A stretch of DNA of 64,000 nucleotides from Sphingomonas ginkgonis (GTDB lineage: Bacteria; Pseudomonadota; Alphaproteobacteria; Sphingomonadales; Sphingomonadaceae): assembly GCF_003970925.1 (NCBI RefSeq), contig NZ_RWJF01000001.1:2660501-2724500 (forward strand). Reading direction: 5' to 3'. Below are positions 35,705-45,800 of this stretch, in pieces. Within the stretch, counting starts at the first letter, position 1. Every line of letters begins with the position of its first letter. Made by a program: the position numbers and the translations under genes. Below the pieces are notes generated by a model that did no database searches, was not told where the DNA came from, and saw nothing but the letters and a program-made list of their open reading frames with translations.

Positions 35705-35718
35705 CGCATAGCTATGCG
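35705..35718. promoter_or_regulatory. 14-bp perfect palindrome, candidate operator
   Basis: CGCATAGCTATGCG lies 120 bp upstream of the sugar transporter start, in a 225-bp non-coding gap (35643-35866). A GC-rich hairpin (GGGGC-N10-GCCCC) is beside it. It could be bound by a sugar-responsive repressor; none is encoded in the window. Confidence 0.4.
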
Positions 35719-35866
35719 TTCGCGCACGCCCTGCCCGTCCGTGTCCCCGGTCCGCTCCGATCTGGATGTTCAATGGCGCTATTCGGCACCGGTCCCGCCG
35801 TTCACAGCTTGATGCCGTGACCGCCGGCACCGCGCCGGCCACCCGGACTGCGGAAGGAAGCTCGCG

Positions 35867-35995
35867 ATGAAGAAGGCCTGGATCACGCCCGAGGTCAGGA
35901 CCATCCCGGTCGACACCGCGATCAGCCAGCTGCTTGCCAACGTGCTGCGTGAGCGCGACGAGGCCGGCGAGCCCCGGGTCGCCGCTCGACGCTGA
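35867..35995 (+). CDS. 42-aa ORF with a PqqA-like N-terminus
   Basis: Starts MKKAWITPEVRTIPVDTAIS with GGAAGGA 7 nt upstream, and ends in charged Arg/Glu-rich sequence (GEPRVAARR). The MKKxWxxPEV opening recalls PqqA-like peptide precursors, but no PqqA Glu-Tyr core and no modifying enzyme are nearby. Too short for a firm family call. The good RBS and protein-like composition make it probably real. Confidence 0.5.
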   Translation: MKKAWITPEVRTIPVDTAISQLLANVLRERDEAGEPRVAARR

Positions 35996-36011
35996 ACCTG
36001 GAGGCAGAAAC

Positions 36012-36107
36012 ATGAGACCGTCGTCCGGCGCCCCAGTGCGCTCGGCGAGGCTCTCTCGCGCCCGCTTCCGGCCTACCCGACGATCGGCTCGTCGATCGTT
36101 CCGTTGA
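36012..36107 (+). CDS. 31-aa Arg/Ser-rich ORF
   Basis: Starts MRPSSGAPVRSARLSRARFR; 10 of 31 residues are Arg. GGAGG precedes ATG by 7 nt. It starts 16 bp after the 42-aa ORF, so both may be on one transcript upstream of glnA. Coding nature is uncertain. The remaining 98 bp before glnA show no other ORF; glnB, which often precedes glnA in alphaproteobacteria, is absent here. Confidence 0.3.
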   Translation: MRPSSGAPVRSARLSRARFRPTRRSARRSFR

Positions 36108-36205
36108 AAATTTCACTCGGCCGCTGACTCTCCGCGCGACCGCTGGGAATAGGGCGGCTCGGTCGCCTTCGGGGCGGCGAATCGATCAACTGGAGTTTCA
36201 CGATC

Positions 36206-37618
36206 ATGGCGGCGAGCGCTGGCGACATTCTTTCGCGCATCAAGGACGAGGAGATCGAGTGGGTCGACCTCCGCTTCACCGATCCCAAGGGCAAGTGGCA
36301 GCACCTGACCATGGCCTCGGGCGTGATCGACGAGGACATGCTGACCGACGGCTTCATGTTCGACGGCTCGTCGATCGCCGGCTGGAAGGCGATCAACGAG
36401 AGCGACATGATCCTCATGCCGGATCTCGAGGCTGTCTTCGTCGATCCGTTCAGCGCGACCCCGATGATGATCCTGGTCTGCAACGTGGTCGAGCCCTCGA
36501 CCGGCGACCTCTACGCCCGCGACCCGCGCTCCACCGCGACCCGCGCCGAGGCGTATCTCAAGTCGACCGGGATCGGCGACACGGTGTTCGTCGGACCCGA
36601 GGCCGAGTTCTTCATGTTCGACGATGTCCGCTTCGAGGACAGCTACAACGCCTCGGGCTACCGCCTCGACGACATCGAGCTGCCGACCAACACCAACCGC
36701 GAATATGAGGGTGGTAACCTAGCCCACCGGCCGCGCGCCAAGGGTGGCTACTTCCCGGTCGCGCCGGTCGACAGCGCGCAGGACATCCGCGCCGAGATGG
36801 TCTCGACCATGCTCGAGATGGGCCTGCCCTGCGACAAGCACCACCACGAGGTCGCCGCCGCTCAGCACGAGCTCGGCCTGACCTACGGCACGCTGGTCCA
36901 GACGGCCGACCGCATGCAGGTCTACAAGTATGTCGTTCACATGGTCGCCAACGCCTACGGCAAGACCGCGACCTTCATGCCCAAGCCGATCGCCAAGGAT
37001 AACGGCTCGGGCATGCACACCCACATGTCGATCTGGAACGGCGGCAAGCCGCTGTTCGCCGGCAACGGCTATGCGGGGCTGAGCGACACCGCGCTCTACT
37101 TCATCGGCGGCGTCATCAAGCACGCCCGCGCGCTGAACGCCTTCACCAACCCGACCACCAACAGCTACAAGCGGCTGGTTCCAGGGTTCGAGGCGCCGGT
37201 TCTCCTTGCCTACTCGAGCCGCAACCGCTCGGCCTCGTGCCGCATTCCCTACGGTGCGGGCGAGAAGGCGAAGCGGGTCGAGTTCCGCTTCCCCGACGCG
37301 ATGGCGAACCCCTATCTTGCCTATGCGGCGCTGCTGATGGCCGGTCTCGACGGCATCCAGAACCGCATCCATCCGGGCGAGGCGATGGACAAGAACCTCT
37401 ACGACCTGCCGCCGGCCGAGCTCGTCAACGTGCCGACCGTCTGCGGCTCGCTCCGCGAGGCGCTGAACGCGCTGTCGAACGACCGCGCCTTCCTTACCCG
37501 CGGCGACGTCTTCACCGACGACCAGATCGATGCCTACATCGAGATCAAGTGGGACGAGGTCATGCGCTGGGAGACGACCCCGAGCCCGGTCGAGTTCGAC
37601 ATGTACTATTCGTCGTAA
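36206..37618 (+). CDS. glnA: Glutamine synthetase type I
   Basis: 470 aa, standard GS-I length. [70 protein letters not shown] and the adenylylation loop NLYDLPPAE (Tyr) are all present. It makes glutamine from glutamate and ammonium with ATP in the cytoplasm. GGAG is ~11 nt before ATG. It stands apart from amt-glnK but in the same 6-kb neighbourhood. A long hairpin follows 27 bp after the stop. Confidence 0.96.
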   Translation: MAASAGDILSRIKDEEIEWVDLRFTDPKGKWQHLTMASGVIDEDMLTDGFMFDGSSIAGWKAINESDMILMPDLEAVFVDPFSATPMMILVCNVVEPSTGDLYARDPRSTATRAEAYLKSTGIGDTVFVGPEAEFFMFDDVRFEDSYNASGYRLDDIELPTNTNREYEGGNLAHRPRAKGGYFPVAPVDSAQDIRAEMVSTMLEMGLPCDKHHHEVAAAQHELGLTYGTLVQTADRMQVYKYVVHMVANAYGKTATFMPKPIAKDNGSGMHTHMSIWNGGKPLFAGNGYAGLSDTALYFIGGVIKHARALNAFTNPTTNSYKRLVPGFEAPVLLAYSSRNRSASCRIPYGAGEKAKRVEFRFPDAMANPYLAYAALLMAGLDGIQNRIHPGEAMDKNLYDLPPAELVNVPTVCGSLREALNALSNDRAFLTRGDVFTDDQIDAYIEIKWDEVMRWETTPSPVEFDMYYSS

Positions 37619-37645
37619 GCGGCCCAGCTCCAAGCCAACCCTATC

Positions 37646-37701
37646 TTAACCCCTCGCGGCGTAGGGTCCCCATCGGGGCACCTACGTGTGCGAGGGGTTA
37701 A
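37646..37701 (+). promoter_or_regulatory. Long hairpin sequestering the PilZ gene's ribosome binding site
   Basis: A perfect 12-bp outer stem pairs 37646-37657 (TTAACCCCTCGC) with 37690-37701 (GCGAGGGGTTAA). Inside, CGTAGG (37660-37665) pairs with CCTACG (37681-37686), then CCCC with GGGG around a 3-nt loop. The Shine-Dalgarno GAGGGG (37692-37697), 7 nt from the ATG, is wholly in the outer stem. No U-tract follows, so this is not a simple glnA terminator; it looks like a translational switch. Confidence 0.65.
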
Positions 37702-37704
37702 TAC

Positions 37705-38631
37705 ATGAATTCGTTCCGCTCGAAGATTCTGTCCGGCGAGCCGCTGGGCGAGCCGCTGCTGAAGACCAGCAAGAAGCGGCAGAACCGCCTCGAGGGCGAC
37801 GATCTCAAGGCGGTACCGATCCCGCGGGCGGAAGGCCGCAACGCCGATCACCGCGGCGAGGACCGTCACCGGCTGGTCGGCGAGCAGGTCATCCTCAACA
37901 GCGCCGAGGGCGAGCATGAGGCGCGGCTGATCAACCTGTCGGGGGGCGGGGCCATGGTCGAGTGCGACGCCGACCTCCCGATGTGGGAAAAGGTCGAACT
38001 CGTGCTCGGCGGCAAGGCCGGGGTCGAATGCGTCGTCCGCTGGATCCGCGATGGACGCTTCGGGCTCGAGTTCGCGCACGAGACCAAGCTCGACTGTTCG
38101 CCGGAGGAGCGGAACGCGCTACTCCGCGAGGTGCTCGAGCGCAATTTCGCCGACCCCATCCTGCTGGAGCCGCGCGCCGAGGCGCCCGAACCCGAGCAGC
38201 CGGCTGGCACCACGACTCCGTTCGACGAGCAGAGCAGCCGCGAGCCGCGGCACCCGCTGATCTGGTCGGGCTGCATCCACTATAATCACGAGAGCACCGC
38301 GGTGCGCCTCCGCAACATCTCCAGCGCGGGCGCGCAGATCGATTGTCCGCTGGCGCTGCAGGCCGGGGTCAAGCTGCTGCTCGACCTCGAGGAGGCGGGC
38401 ACCATCTTCGCCGAGGTGATGTGGGCGCGCGGCGACCTAGTCGGGCTGAAGTTCGAGGCGCCCTTCGAGGTTTCCTCGCTCGCCCGCAAGAAGCCCGAGG
38501 TGGCGCCCAGCCAATGGGAACAGCCGGTCTACCTGCGCGATTCCGGGCGCGCGTCGCCGTGGGCGTCGCACTGGCAGCGCAAGTCGATCAGCGACCTGAA
38601 ATCGGAGCTCGAGGGCTTCCTGAAGCGCTAG
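37705..38631 (+). CDS. Tandem PilZ domain protein
   Basis: 308 aa, soluble. The first PilZ domain (~50-130) has the c-di-GMP motifs RGEDR (RxxxR) and NLSGGG (N-x-S-x-x-G). The second (~177-260) has NISSAG but only a partial Arg motif (REPRH), so may not bind the ligand. The N-terminal ~45 residues and the tail are not conserved. Binds c-di-GMP or a protein partner; output unknown. Its 3' end overlaps the convergent membrane protein gene by 44 bp. Its RBS is buried in a hairpin. Confidence 0.8.
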   Translation: MNSFRSKILSGEPLGEPLLKTSKKRQNRLEGDDLKAVPIPRAEGRNADHRGEDRHRLVGEQVILNSAEGEHEARLINLSGGGAMVECDADLPMWEKVELVLGGKAGVECVVRWIRDGRFGLEFAHETKLDCSPEERNALLREVLERNFADPILLEPRAEAPEPEQPAGTTTPFDEQSSREPRHPLIWSGCIHYNHESTAVRLRNISSAGAQIDCPLALQAGVKLLLDLEEAGTIFAEVMWARGDLVGLKFEAPFEVSSLARKKPEVAPSQWEQPVYLRDSGRASPWASHWQRKSISDLKSELEGFLKR

Positions 38632-40111
38632 GCAGGCGCACGTCCCTGCGGACGTGGACCACCGCCCAGCGGTCCTGGTAGATGCGCCGGAACTGCCCCG
38701 ACGCGTCGATCAGGCGCAGCATGTCCTTGTCGTTCGGCGAAAAGATCGTCCAGGTGAAGCCCCAGCGCCGCTGCAATCCGGCGAACAGCCGCGCGTCGCC
38801 CTTCGTCATCGCATAATAGTCGTCGAAGTAGCGTTCCTTGTAGACGTCGCCGCCGCGGCCATCGATGTAGGGGCGGATGCCGCTCAGGATCAGCGGCCCG
38901 CCGAAGCTGTAATTGTTCATCACCCGCTGGGTGCGAAGCACGGGCGGCAGCTTGGCGATGGCCGTGAACGGCGTCGCATTATTGTCCGCGACGACGAGCG
39001 GGATCGCGGCGCGCACTCCGGCCGCCATGATCGCGAGCAGAACGAGCATGGGAACCACGCCGCGCGACCAGCGCGAATTGGCGAGCGCGACGCCGAGCTC
39101 CTCGCGCGGGGCGATCCACCCGCGCTCGCGAGCGATCGGTTCGGCCAGCAACAGCGCGGCGACGATCGAGAAGATGGTCTGGTGGCGGACGTGCGCCATA
39201 GCCAGGTAGAGCAGTCCGAGGAACAGCAGCAGCCGCCAAGGCGGAAGGCGGATTCCGCGCCACAGCACATAGGCGGCGGTGGCCATCATCGGCACCCCGA
39301 ACCACCACTGCGCCGCCGGGACCGTCGGCTGGAACTCGCCGATCGCGACGGCGGCCGTGCTGCCGAAGATGCCGAACGGCACCAGCAGCCCGTCAAGCCC
39401 GTGCGGGTTGAGCAGCGCGGCAGCAGTGCAGGCCAGCCCGAGCGCCGCCCAGCGGAGGAAGGTGCGGCGGCGATCCTCGGTCTGGGTCAGCGCTTCCATC
39501 GCGAACGGCGCAAACAGCGCGATCCCGACCGCGAAGCTCGCGTGGAGGTTGACCCAGGCCACGAACAGCAGCGCCCACCACAGCGAAGGCACGCGGTCGG
39601 CGTCGCGCGCGCGGAGCAGCACGACCGTCCACAGCGCGACGAGCGGCAGGCCAAGCACCAGCGGCCGCGCCAGCGTCAGCAGGAGCAGCACCGGCATCAG
39701 CAGCACGCAGGTGGCCGCCAGTTGCAGCGGCGGGCCGCGGCGCCGCACCTCCAGCCCGATCGCCAGGAACGTCGCGGCGATGCTCAGCCCGACCAGCGCG
39801 GCGAGCCCCGCCGGGCCGGCGGCCATCCAGGCGAGCCCGAGCAGCAGCGCGCCGAGCCACTCATGGTCGATCCACGGCGTCCCGAGCGCGGTGTAGGAAA
39901 AGGGATCCGCCATCGGGATGGCGCGATGCGCGACCATCCAGCGCGCGGTGGCGAGATGCCAGCTGGTATCGCCGTCGCGGAACACCGAGGGGCTGCTCGC
40001 CAGCATTGGCGGGATCAGCACCACGAAGACCAGCAGCAGGACGAGGTCGAGCCGCGCCGACGCACGGCCCGCCTCATGCCTCACTGCATCATCGAGCTGC
40101 CGGTCCCCCAT
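38588..40111 (-). CDS. Polytopic membrane protein, glycosyltransferase-like (unassigned)
   Basis: 507 aa with about 10-12 TM helices. An early loop DGDTSWHLATARWMVAHRAI with PFSYTALGTPWIDHEWL recalls the DxxxH-type first periplasmic loop of GT-C glycosyltransferases; the C-terminal ~120 residues are soluble. Substrate unknown. Stop lies 44 bp inside the converging PilZ gene. It follows the MFS gene by 11 bp in a minus-strand operon. Confidence 0.65.
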   Translation of the reverse strand: MGDRQLDDAVRHEAGRASARLDLVLLLVFVVLIPPMLASSPSVFRDGDTSWHLATARWMVAHRAIPMADPFSYTALGTPWIDHEWLGALLLGLAWMAAGPAGLAALVGLSIAATFLAIGLEVRRRGPPLQLAATCVLLMPVLLLLTLARPLVLGLPLVALWTVVLLRARDADRVPSLWWALLFVAWVNLHASFAVGIALFAPFAMEALTQTEDRRRTFLRWAALGLACTAAALLNPHGLDGLLVPFGIFGSTAAVAIGEFQPTVPAAQWWFGVPMMATAAYVLWRGIRLPPWRLLLFLGLLYLAMAHVRHQTIFSIVAALLLAEPIARERGWIAPREELGVALANSRWSRGVVPMLVLLAIMAAGVRAAIPLVVADNNATPFTAIAKLPPVLRTQRVMNNYSFGGPLILSGIRPYIDGRGGDVYKERYFDDYYAMTKGDARLFAGLQRRWGFTWTIFSPNDKDMLRLIDASGQFRRIYQDRWAVVHVRRDVRLPSASGSPRAPISGR

Positions 40112-40122
40112 TGCCACCAGCG

Positions 40123-41391
40123 TCAGTCCTCCGCGATCCGGCTGGTACGGCGGGTTTCCGGCAGCAGCAGGAAGGCGATCGTTGCCACCGCGAGCAGTGC
40201 CGTCACGTACCACGCGAACCCCCCCTCGCGGCCGGCCTGCTTGAACCATAGGGCGACATATTCCGCCGTGCCCCCGAACAACGCGTTGCCGATCGCGTAG
40301 GGCAAGGCGACACCCAGCGTGCGCAGCCCGGCCGGGAACAGCTCCGCCTTCACCACCGCGCTGATCGAGGTGTAGGCCGCGGTCAGCACCAGCGGGATCA
40401 TCACCAGCGGCAGCGCCTCGCCAGGGCTGCGCACCCCGGCCAGCGCCCCGAACACCGGCACCGAGGCGAGCATGCCGCCGATGCCGAACAGCAGCAGCAG
40501 CGGCTTGCGCCCGACACGGTCGGCAAGCCAGCCGAACGCCGGCTGGAGCAGCATGAACAGGAACAGCGCAACCGTCATCACCTCGGTGGCGGCGGGCTTG
40601 TCGAGGTGCGCGGTGTTGACCAGGAATTTCTGCAGATAGGTGGTGTAGGCATAGAAGCTGCAGCTTCCACCGGCGGTGATCGCCGCCACCAGCAGCACCT
40701 CGCGGCGATGGTCGCGCCACAGCGCCGCGATGCTCGACTTCTCGCGGTCGGGATGCAGTCCCTGGAAGCTCGCGGTCTCCTCGAGATGCCGCCGCAACCA
40801 GTAGACCAGCAGCGCGAGCAGGGTCCCGATCGCAAAGGGGATGCGCCAACCCCAGGCGGTGAGCTCCGCCTCGCTCAACCGGGACTGGAGCAGGAGCAGC
40901 ACCGCAAGCGAGAGCAGCTGGCCGCCGACCAGCGTCACATACTGGAAGCTCGACCAGAAGCCGCGGTGCGCTCGGCTCGCCATTTCCGACAGGTAGGTCG
41001 CGCTGGCGCCATATTCGCCGCCGACCGACAGCCCTTGCATCAGCCGGGCGACGAGCAGGATGGCGGGCGCGAGGAGGCCGGCGGTCGCATAGGTCGGCGC
41101 CACCGCGATCAGCAGCGAGCCGCCCGCCATCAGCGCGACCGACAGCGTCAGCCCCGCCTTGCGCCCGTGGCGGTCGCCATAGACCCCCATCAGCCACGCC
41201 CCGATCGGCCTCATCAGGAACCCCACGGCGAAGATCGCCGCGGCCGACAGCAGCTGCGCGGTGTAGTCGGCCTTGGGGAAGAAGACGGTCGCGAAATAGA
41301 TGCTCAGCGAGCTGTAGGCGTAGAAGTCATACCATTCGACGAGGTTGCCCGCCGAGCCGATGAGGATGTTGCGGAGCCGGGCGAGGTTCAC
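40123..41391 (-). CDS. MHS-family MFS transporter (KgtP/ShiA-like)
   Basis: 422 aa, 12 TM helices. NLVEWYDFYAYSSLSIYFA (TM1), GDRHGRKAGL, RLMQGLSVGGEYGASATYLSE and ADRVGRKPLLLL are the metabolite:H+ symporter signatures; GWRIPFAIG ends TM6. Substrate likely a carboxylate or amine. Start GTG overlaps the stop of the amino acid permease gene (GTGA). Lacks the periplasmic insert seen in the 22045 transporter. Confidence 0.88.
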   Translation of the reverse strand: MNLARLRNILIGSAGNLVEWYDFYAYSSLSIYFATVFFPKADYTAQLLSAAAIFAVGFLMRPIGAWLMGVYGDRHGRKAGLTLSVALMAGGSLLIAVAPTYATAGLLAPAILLVARLMQGLSVGGEYGASATYLSEMASRAHRGFWSSFQYVTLVGGQLLSLAVLLLLQSRLSEAELTAWGWRIPFAIGTLLALLVYWLRRHLEETASFQGLHPDREKSSIAALWRDHRREVLLVAAITAGGSCSFYAYTTYLQKFLVNTAHLDKPAATEVMTVALFLFMLLQPAFGWLADRVGRKPLLLLFGIGGMLASVPVFGALAGVRSPGEALPLVMIPLVLTAAYTSISAVVKAELFPAGLRTLGVALPYAIGNALFGGTAEYVALWFKQAGREGGFAWYVTALLAVATIAFLLLPETRRTSRIAED

Positions 41392-42800
41392 GCGGCGGCG
41401 CGCGCCCGAGCCGCGGCTGCACTGCCGTAGACGACGTAGAGCAGCAGCCCGATCGCCTGCGCGCCGAGGAAGAAGAGCTGGGTTCGGACCGGCAGGCTGA
41501 TGAAGAGGTAGAGGCAACCGAGGATCCCGATCACCCCGACCAGTCCCGCCGCGGGAGTGCGGAAGCGGCGCTCGCGGCCCGGCTCGCGGCGGCGCATCAC
41601 CAGCATCGCCGCGCATACCGCGACGAAGGCGGCGAGCGTTCCGGCGTTGGCGAGCGCGGCAATGCTCGACAGCGGGAACAGTCCGGCAATCACCGCGACC
41701 ACCACCGCGGTGAAGATGGTGATACGCACCGGCGTGCCGCGGCTCGAGACCCGGGCGAGGCTTCCTGGCAGCAGCCCGTCGCGCGCCACGGTGAAGAAGA
41801 TCCGGCTCTGGCCGTAGAAGAAGGCGAGGATGACGGTCGGCAGCGCGATCACCGCCGACGCGCCGAGGATCCGCGCCGCCCAGCCCTGCCCGATGTCGCG
41901 CAGGATCAGCGCCAGCGGCTCGGGACTGTCGGCGAATCGGGTGTAGGCGAGCGCTCCGATCGCGGCCGCGGCAACCAGCATGTAGATGGCCACGCACACC
42001 ACCATCGAGCCGACGATCCCGATCGACAGGTCGCGCCCCGGGTTCTTGGCTTCCTCCGCCGCGGTGGCGATCGCGTCGAATCCGTAGAAGGCGAAGAAGA
42101 TGATCGCCGCCGCCGCCATCACGCCGACCTCGCTGCCGGCGGGGCCGCTGCGCGGGAAGCCGTAGGGCATGAAGGGGTGGAAGTTGGCATCGTTGAAGTG
42201 CGGCAGCGCGACCGCGACGAACAGCGCCAGCGCGGCGAGCTTCACCACCACGAGAATGGCGTTGAGCGTTGCGCTCTCGCGGGTGCCGGCGATCAGCAGC
42301 CCCGCGACCACCGCGATGATGAAGACGGCAGGCAGGTTGATGATTCCACCCAGCTCGGGGCCGTTCACCAGTTCCTTGGGGAGGCCCAGCCCGACGCTGT
42401 CGAGGAACCCCGCGGCATAGCCCGACCAACCGACTGCCACCGCGCTCACCACCAGGCTATATTCGAGGATCAGCGCCACCCCGATCATCCAGGCGATCAG
42501 CTCGCCGAAGACGACGTAGGAGTAGGTGTAGGCGCTGCCCGAGGCGGGGATCATCGTCGCCACCTCGGCATAGGCGAGCGCGGCGCAGGCGCAGATCACG
42601 CCCGCGATCGCGAAGGAAAGGATGACCGCCGGGCCGGCCTTGCCCGCTCCTACGCCGATCAGCGTGAGAATGCCCGTCCCGACGATCGCGCCGACGCCCA
42701 GCGCGACGAGGTGCGGCCAGCTCAGCGTCTGCGCCAGCCGATGATGTTCCGCCAGTTCCTCGCGCGCCACGACGGCCTTGCGGTAGTTCCACTGCTTCAC
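41388..42800 (-). CDS. APC family amino acid permease
   Basis: 470 aa, 12 TM helices. GVGAIVGTGILTLIGVGAGK (TM1), SGSAYTYSYVVFGELIAWMIG, and FFAFYGFDAIATAAEEAKNP are the CAT/APC signatures; it resembles cationic amino acid permeases. Starts at GTG 42800 with AGGGGGG 7 nt upstream; upstream ATG in the same frame lacks an SD. First gene of the operon with the MFS and membrane-protein genes. Confidence 0.88.
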   Translation of the reverse strand: MKQWNYRKAVVAREELAEHHRLAQTLSWPHLVALGVGAIVGTGILTLIGVGAGKAGPAVILSFAIAGVICACAALAYAEVATMIPASGSAYTYSYVVFGELIAWMIGVALILEYSLVVSAVAVGWSGYAAGFLDSVGLGLPKELVNGPELGGIINLPAVFIIAVVAGLLIAGTRESATLNAILVVVKLAALALFVAVALPHFNDANFHPFMPYGFPRSGPAGSEVGVMAAAAIIFFAFYGFDAIATAAEEAKNPGRDLSIGIVGSMVVCVAIYMLVAAAAIGALAYTRFADSPEPLALILRDIGQGWAARILGASAVIALPTVILAFFYGQSRIFFTVARDGLLPGSLARVSSRGTPVRITIFTAVVVAVIAGLFPLSSIAALANAGTLAAFVAVCAAMLVMRRREPGRERRFRTPAAGLVGVIGILGCLYLFISLPVRTQLFFLGAQAIGLLLYVVYGSAAAARARAAA

Positions 42801-42850
42801 GCTGTTCCCCCCTACTCTTGCGGCCAGCCTAGCCGCGCCGGGCGGGACGC

Positions 42851-45800
42851 TCAATAATCCTTGCTGACCCTGAGGTTCGCGCTGGTCCGGCCAATCGTCG
42901 ACACGCTCGACAGGAGCGAGAGCCAGCGGGTGATCTGATACTCGATCCGCGTCGCCGAATAGCCCTGCCCGTCGGTGATCACCTCCACGAACAGCTTGCG
43001 CCCGAGATATTTGCCGGCCGACAGCGCGGTCTTCTGACCCGACGCGACGTCGGCCGGGAGCACCCGCAGCCGGTCGAGCCCGACCGCGCGCCGCAGCGAG
43101 TTCAACGGGTCGAGCCCGCGCCCGCCGCTGCGCAGCGCGTTGACCGCCGCGGCGAGCTGCAGCGCATCCGCCGGCGCGAGATTGGTGATCGAGGTGCCGA
43201 ACAGAAGGCGCGAGAGAAGCTCGTCCTGTGGCAGTGCGGGGACACTGGTGAAGCTGATCTCGGGCTTGTTGCTGGTGCCGCCGACACGCACCGTCGCCTC
43301 GATGCCCTGCAGCTGCGCATCGGCGCTGATGTCCAGCGTGGGATCGGGCGGCGTTTCGCCCTGGAAGCGGATCACGCCGCGGTCGAGGCGGAAGCTTCGG
43401 CCGGCGAAGTCATAGTCGCCGCGCACCAGGTTGGCGGTGCCGGTGAAGCGCGGCGCATCAACCGTGCCGCCGATGGCCAGTCGGGTCGTCCACAGGCTGC
43501 TGATGCCCAGCCCGCGCACGTCGAGGTTGCCGCCGTCGAGCTTCAGGTCGAGCGTCCACGGGTGGAGCTGGTCGAGCGTGATCTCCTCACTGGTGTCGAG
43601 CCCGGTGTGGCGAACCTGGAGCGTCGGGACGCCCGCCGTCGACCCCGCCCGGCCGAGGGTGAAGCGGCCCCGATTGAGCTTGAAGTCGCCACCGATCCGG
43701 CCGCCGCCGCCGTTCGAGCGGATGGTCAGCGGCCCGGTCACCTGCGCGGCGATGTCGTCGCGGTCGATCATCCGCGCGTTGGCGGCGTTGAAGGCGAGGT
43801 CGAGCGAGGGCGAGCCGCCGGAGAAGTCGATCTTCCCGCGCCCGCTGATCGATCCACCGCCGGGCGTAGCGCCGCCGAGCTGGTCGAACACCAGCCGCGA
43901 TCCGGCGAAGGAACCGTGGGCCTGGAGGTCGGTGACGACAAGCCCGGTGACCGCGCTCTCCAGCCGCGCCCCGGTGGCGCGGATCGAGCCCCGGATCTGC
44001 GGATCGAGCAGCCGCCCGCCGATATCCGCGCCCACTGCCACCGGCCCGCCGAGATCGACGATCCGCACCCCGGACAGCCGCCACAGCGTGTCGGCGGGGC
44101 CGGAATAGCGAAGCTGCGCGAACAGCGGGGCACCCAGCAGCTGCGCGACGATCGGGCCCTGCCGCGACAGTGGCGAGAAGCGCGCCTGGGCGCGACCGAT
44201 CACCTGCCCATGGTCGGCGGCCACCGCGCGGACCGCGGCCTGACCATCGGTGAGCACCGCCGCGATTCCGACGTCGATCGGTCGCGAGGCGAGCGTCAGG
44301 CCCGACCGCGCCAAGCCGCGCACCAGCAGATTGGCCCGCCCGGTCGGCCGACCGCCGTTCCAGGCATAGTCGATGCGCCCATTGGCCACCCCCTCGAGTC
44401 CCAGCCCGGGCACGAGGATGGCCAGCGCGCCGAGCGGCATCCCGCTGAGCTCGGCGCTGAGCTGCGGCCGCTCGCCGGTCCGACCCGACATTGTCGCGGT
44501 GCCGCCGGCGAACTGCACCCGCGTCGGGGCGATCGCCCAGCCATCGCCGTCGCGGGTGATGACGGCCGCCGACTGGAGCACCAGCGGCCGTCGCTCGACG
44601 TTGCCGCGACCGGTCAGGACGATGCGGTCCGGCGACACGTCGGCCAGTACCGAGAAGTCGAACCCGCGCCCGCGGGTGCCGGCGACGGCGGCGCGGACCT
44701 GCCCCCGCCCGTTCACCAAACTGGCGTTGGCCTGCACCCGAGAGAAGGCCAGCGCACCGGCGCTCACCCCGCGCGCGTTGAGCACGCCGGTGACGGTGGT
44801 CCGTCCGTCAATCAGCAGCACGGTGCCATCGATCCGGCCCGCCTGGATCGTCACCCCGGCCAGCGTCGCGTCATTGGCGGTAAGGTGCGCATCGATTCGC
44901 TGGTGCTCCTGCTCGGGGGCGAACTGCAGCTCGCCGGCGAGCGCGCCGGCAAGGCCCAGTTGGCCGCTGAACCCGCCCGGATCGGAGCGCAGCCGACCGC
45001 TCGCCTCCGTTCCCCCGACGGCAAGCGAGGCGATCACCAGGCTCGTCGGGCCGCCGGGCGGCAGCAGGATCTGGCCGATGCTGGTGAACGCGCCGAGGCT
45101 GGACCCGCCCGCCGCGCGATAGTCGAACCCGCCGCCGCTCGGCAGCAGCGACAGCCGCACCCCCGCCAGCCCCAGCCCGTCGTTCGGCCGCGCCAGCAGC
45201 AGCTCGATCCGTGGCCGCTCGATGGGACCGTCGAGGACCAGCCGGAACGGCCCGTAGCGCGCCTGGCGTCCGCTGCCCTCGATGTGGAACGTCCCGTCGC
45301 GGCGGCGGTAGCCCGCACCGACAAACGCCAGCCAGGGCGCCGACAATCGGAGATTGGTGAAGTGGAGGACGCCGTCCTCGCCGCGCGCGAGGTCGGTGGT
45401 GAGATGGGGTAGGCCGCCGGCGAGCTCGGCGAAGAAGCGGTTGTCGAGCCGCCGCACCCACGCCTCGCCGCGCCCCGCCACCCGGTTCCGCCCGTTCGCG
45501 CCGGGCAGCACCCGCAACTCGCTGGTCACGTCGACAATCCCCAGCCCGGGGATGCGATAGCGGGTAAGCCCGCCCGAAATGAGGATGTCGAAGCGTCCGC
45601 TGGCGAGGTCGAGCATCAGCGACACCCGCCCGTTGAGCTTGTCGCTGGTGAAGGCGAGCCTGTCGCCGCGGACCAGCCTGGGCGTCACGGCGAGCAGGCC
45701 CTCCAGCCGCGCATTGGCGAGGATCTGCCCGGCCGCATCGCCAATGCCGGTGATCCGCCGCGCCTGCAGCCTCAACGGCAGTCGCAGCGGCCATGCCGAC

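Noticed and set aside
38588-41197. A single 869-codon frame joining membrane protein and MFS transporter
   Set aside because: The upstream part is out of frame with the MFS gene; the real genes start at 40111 and 41391 with recognisable N-termini.
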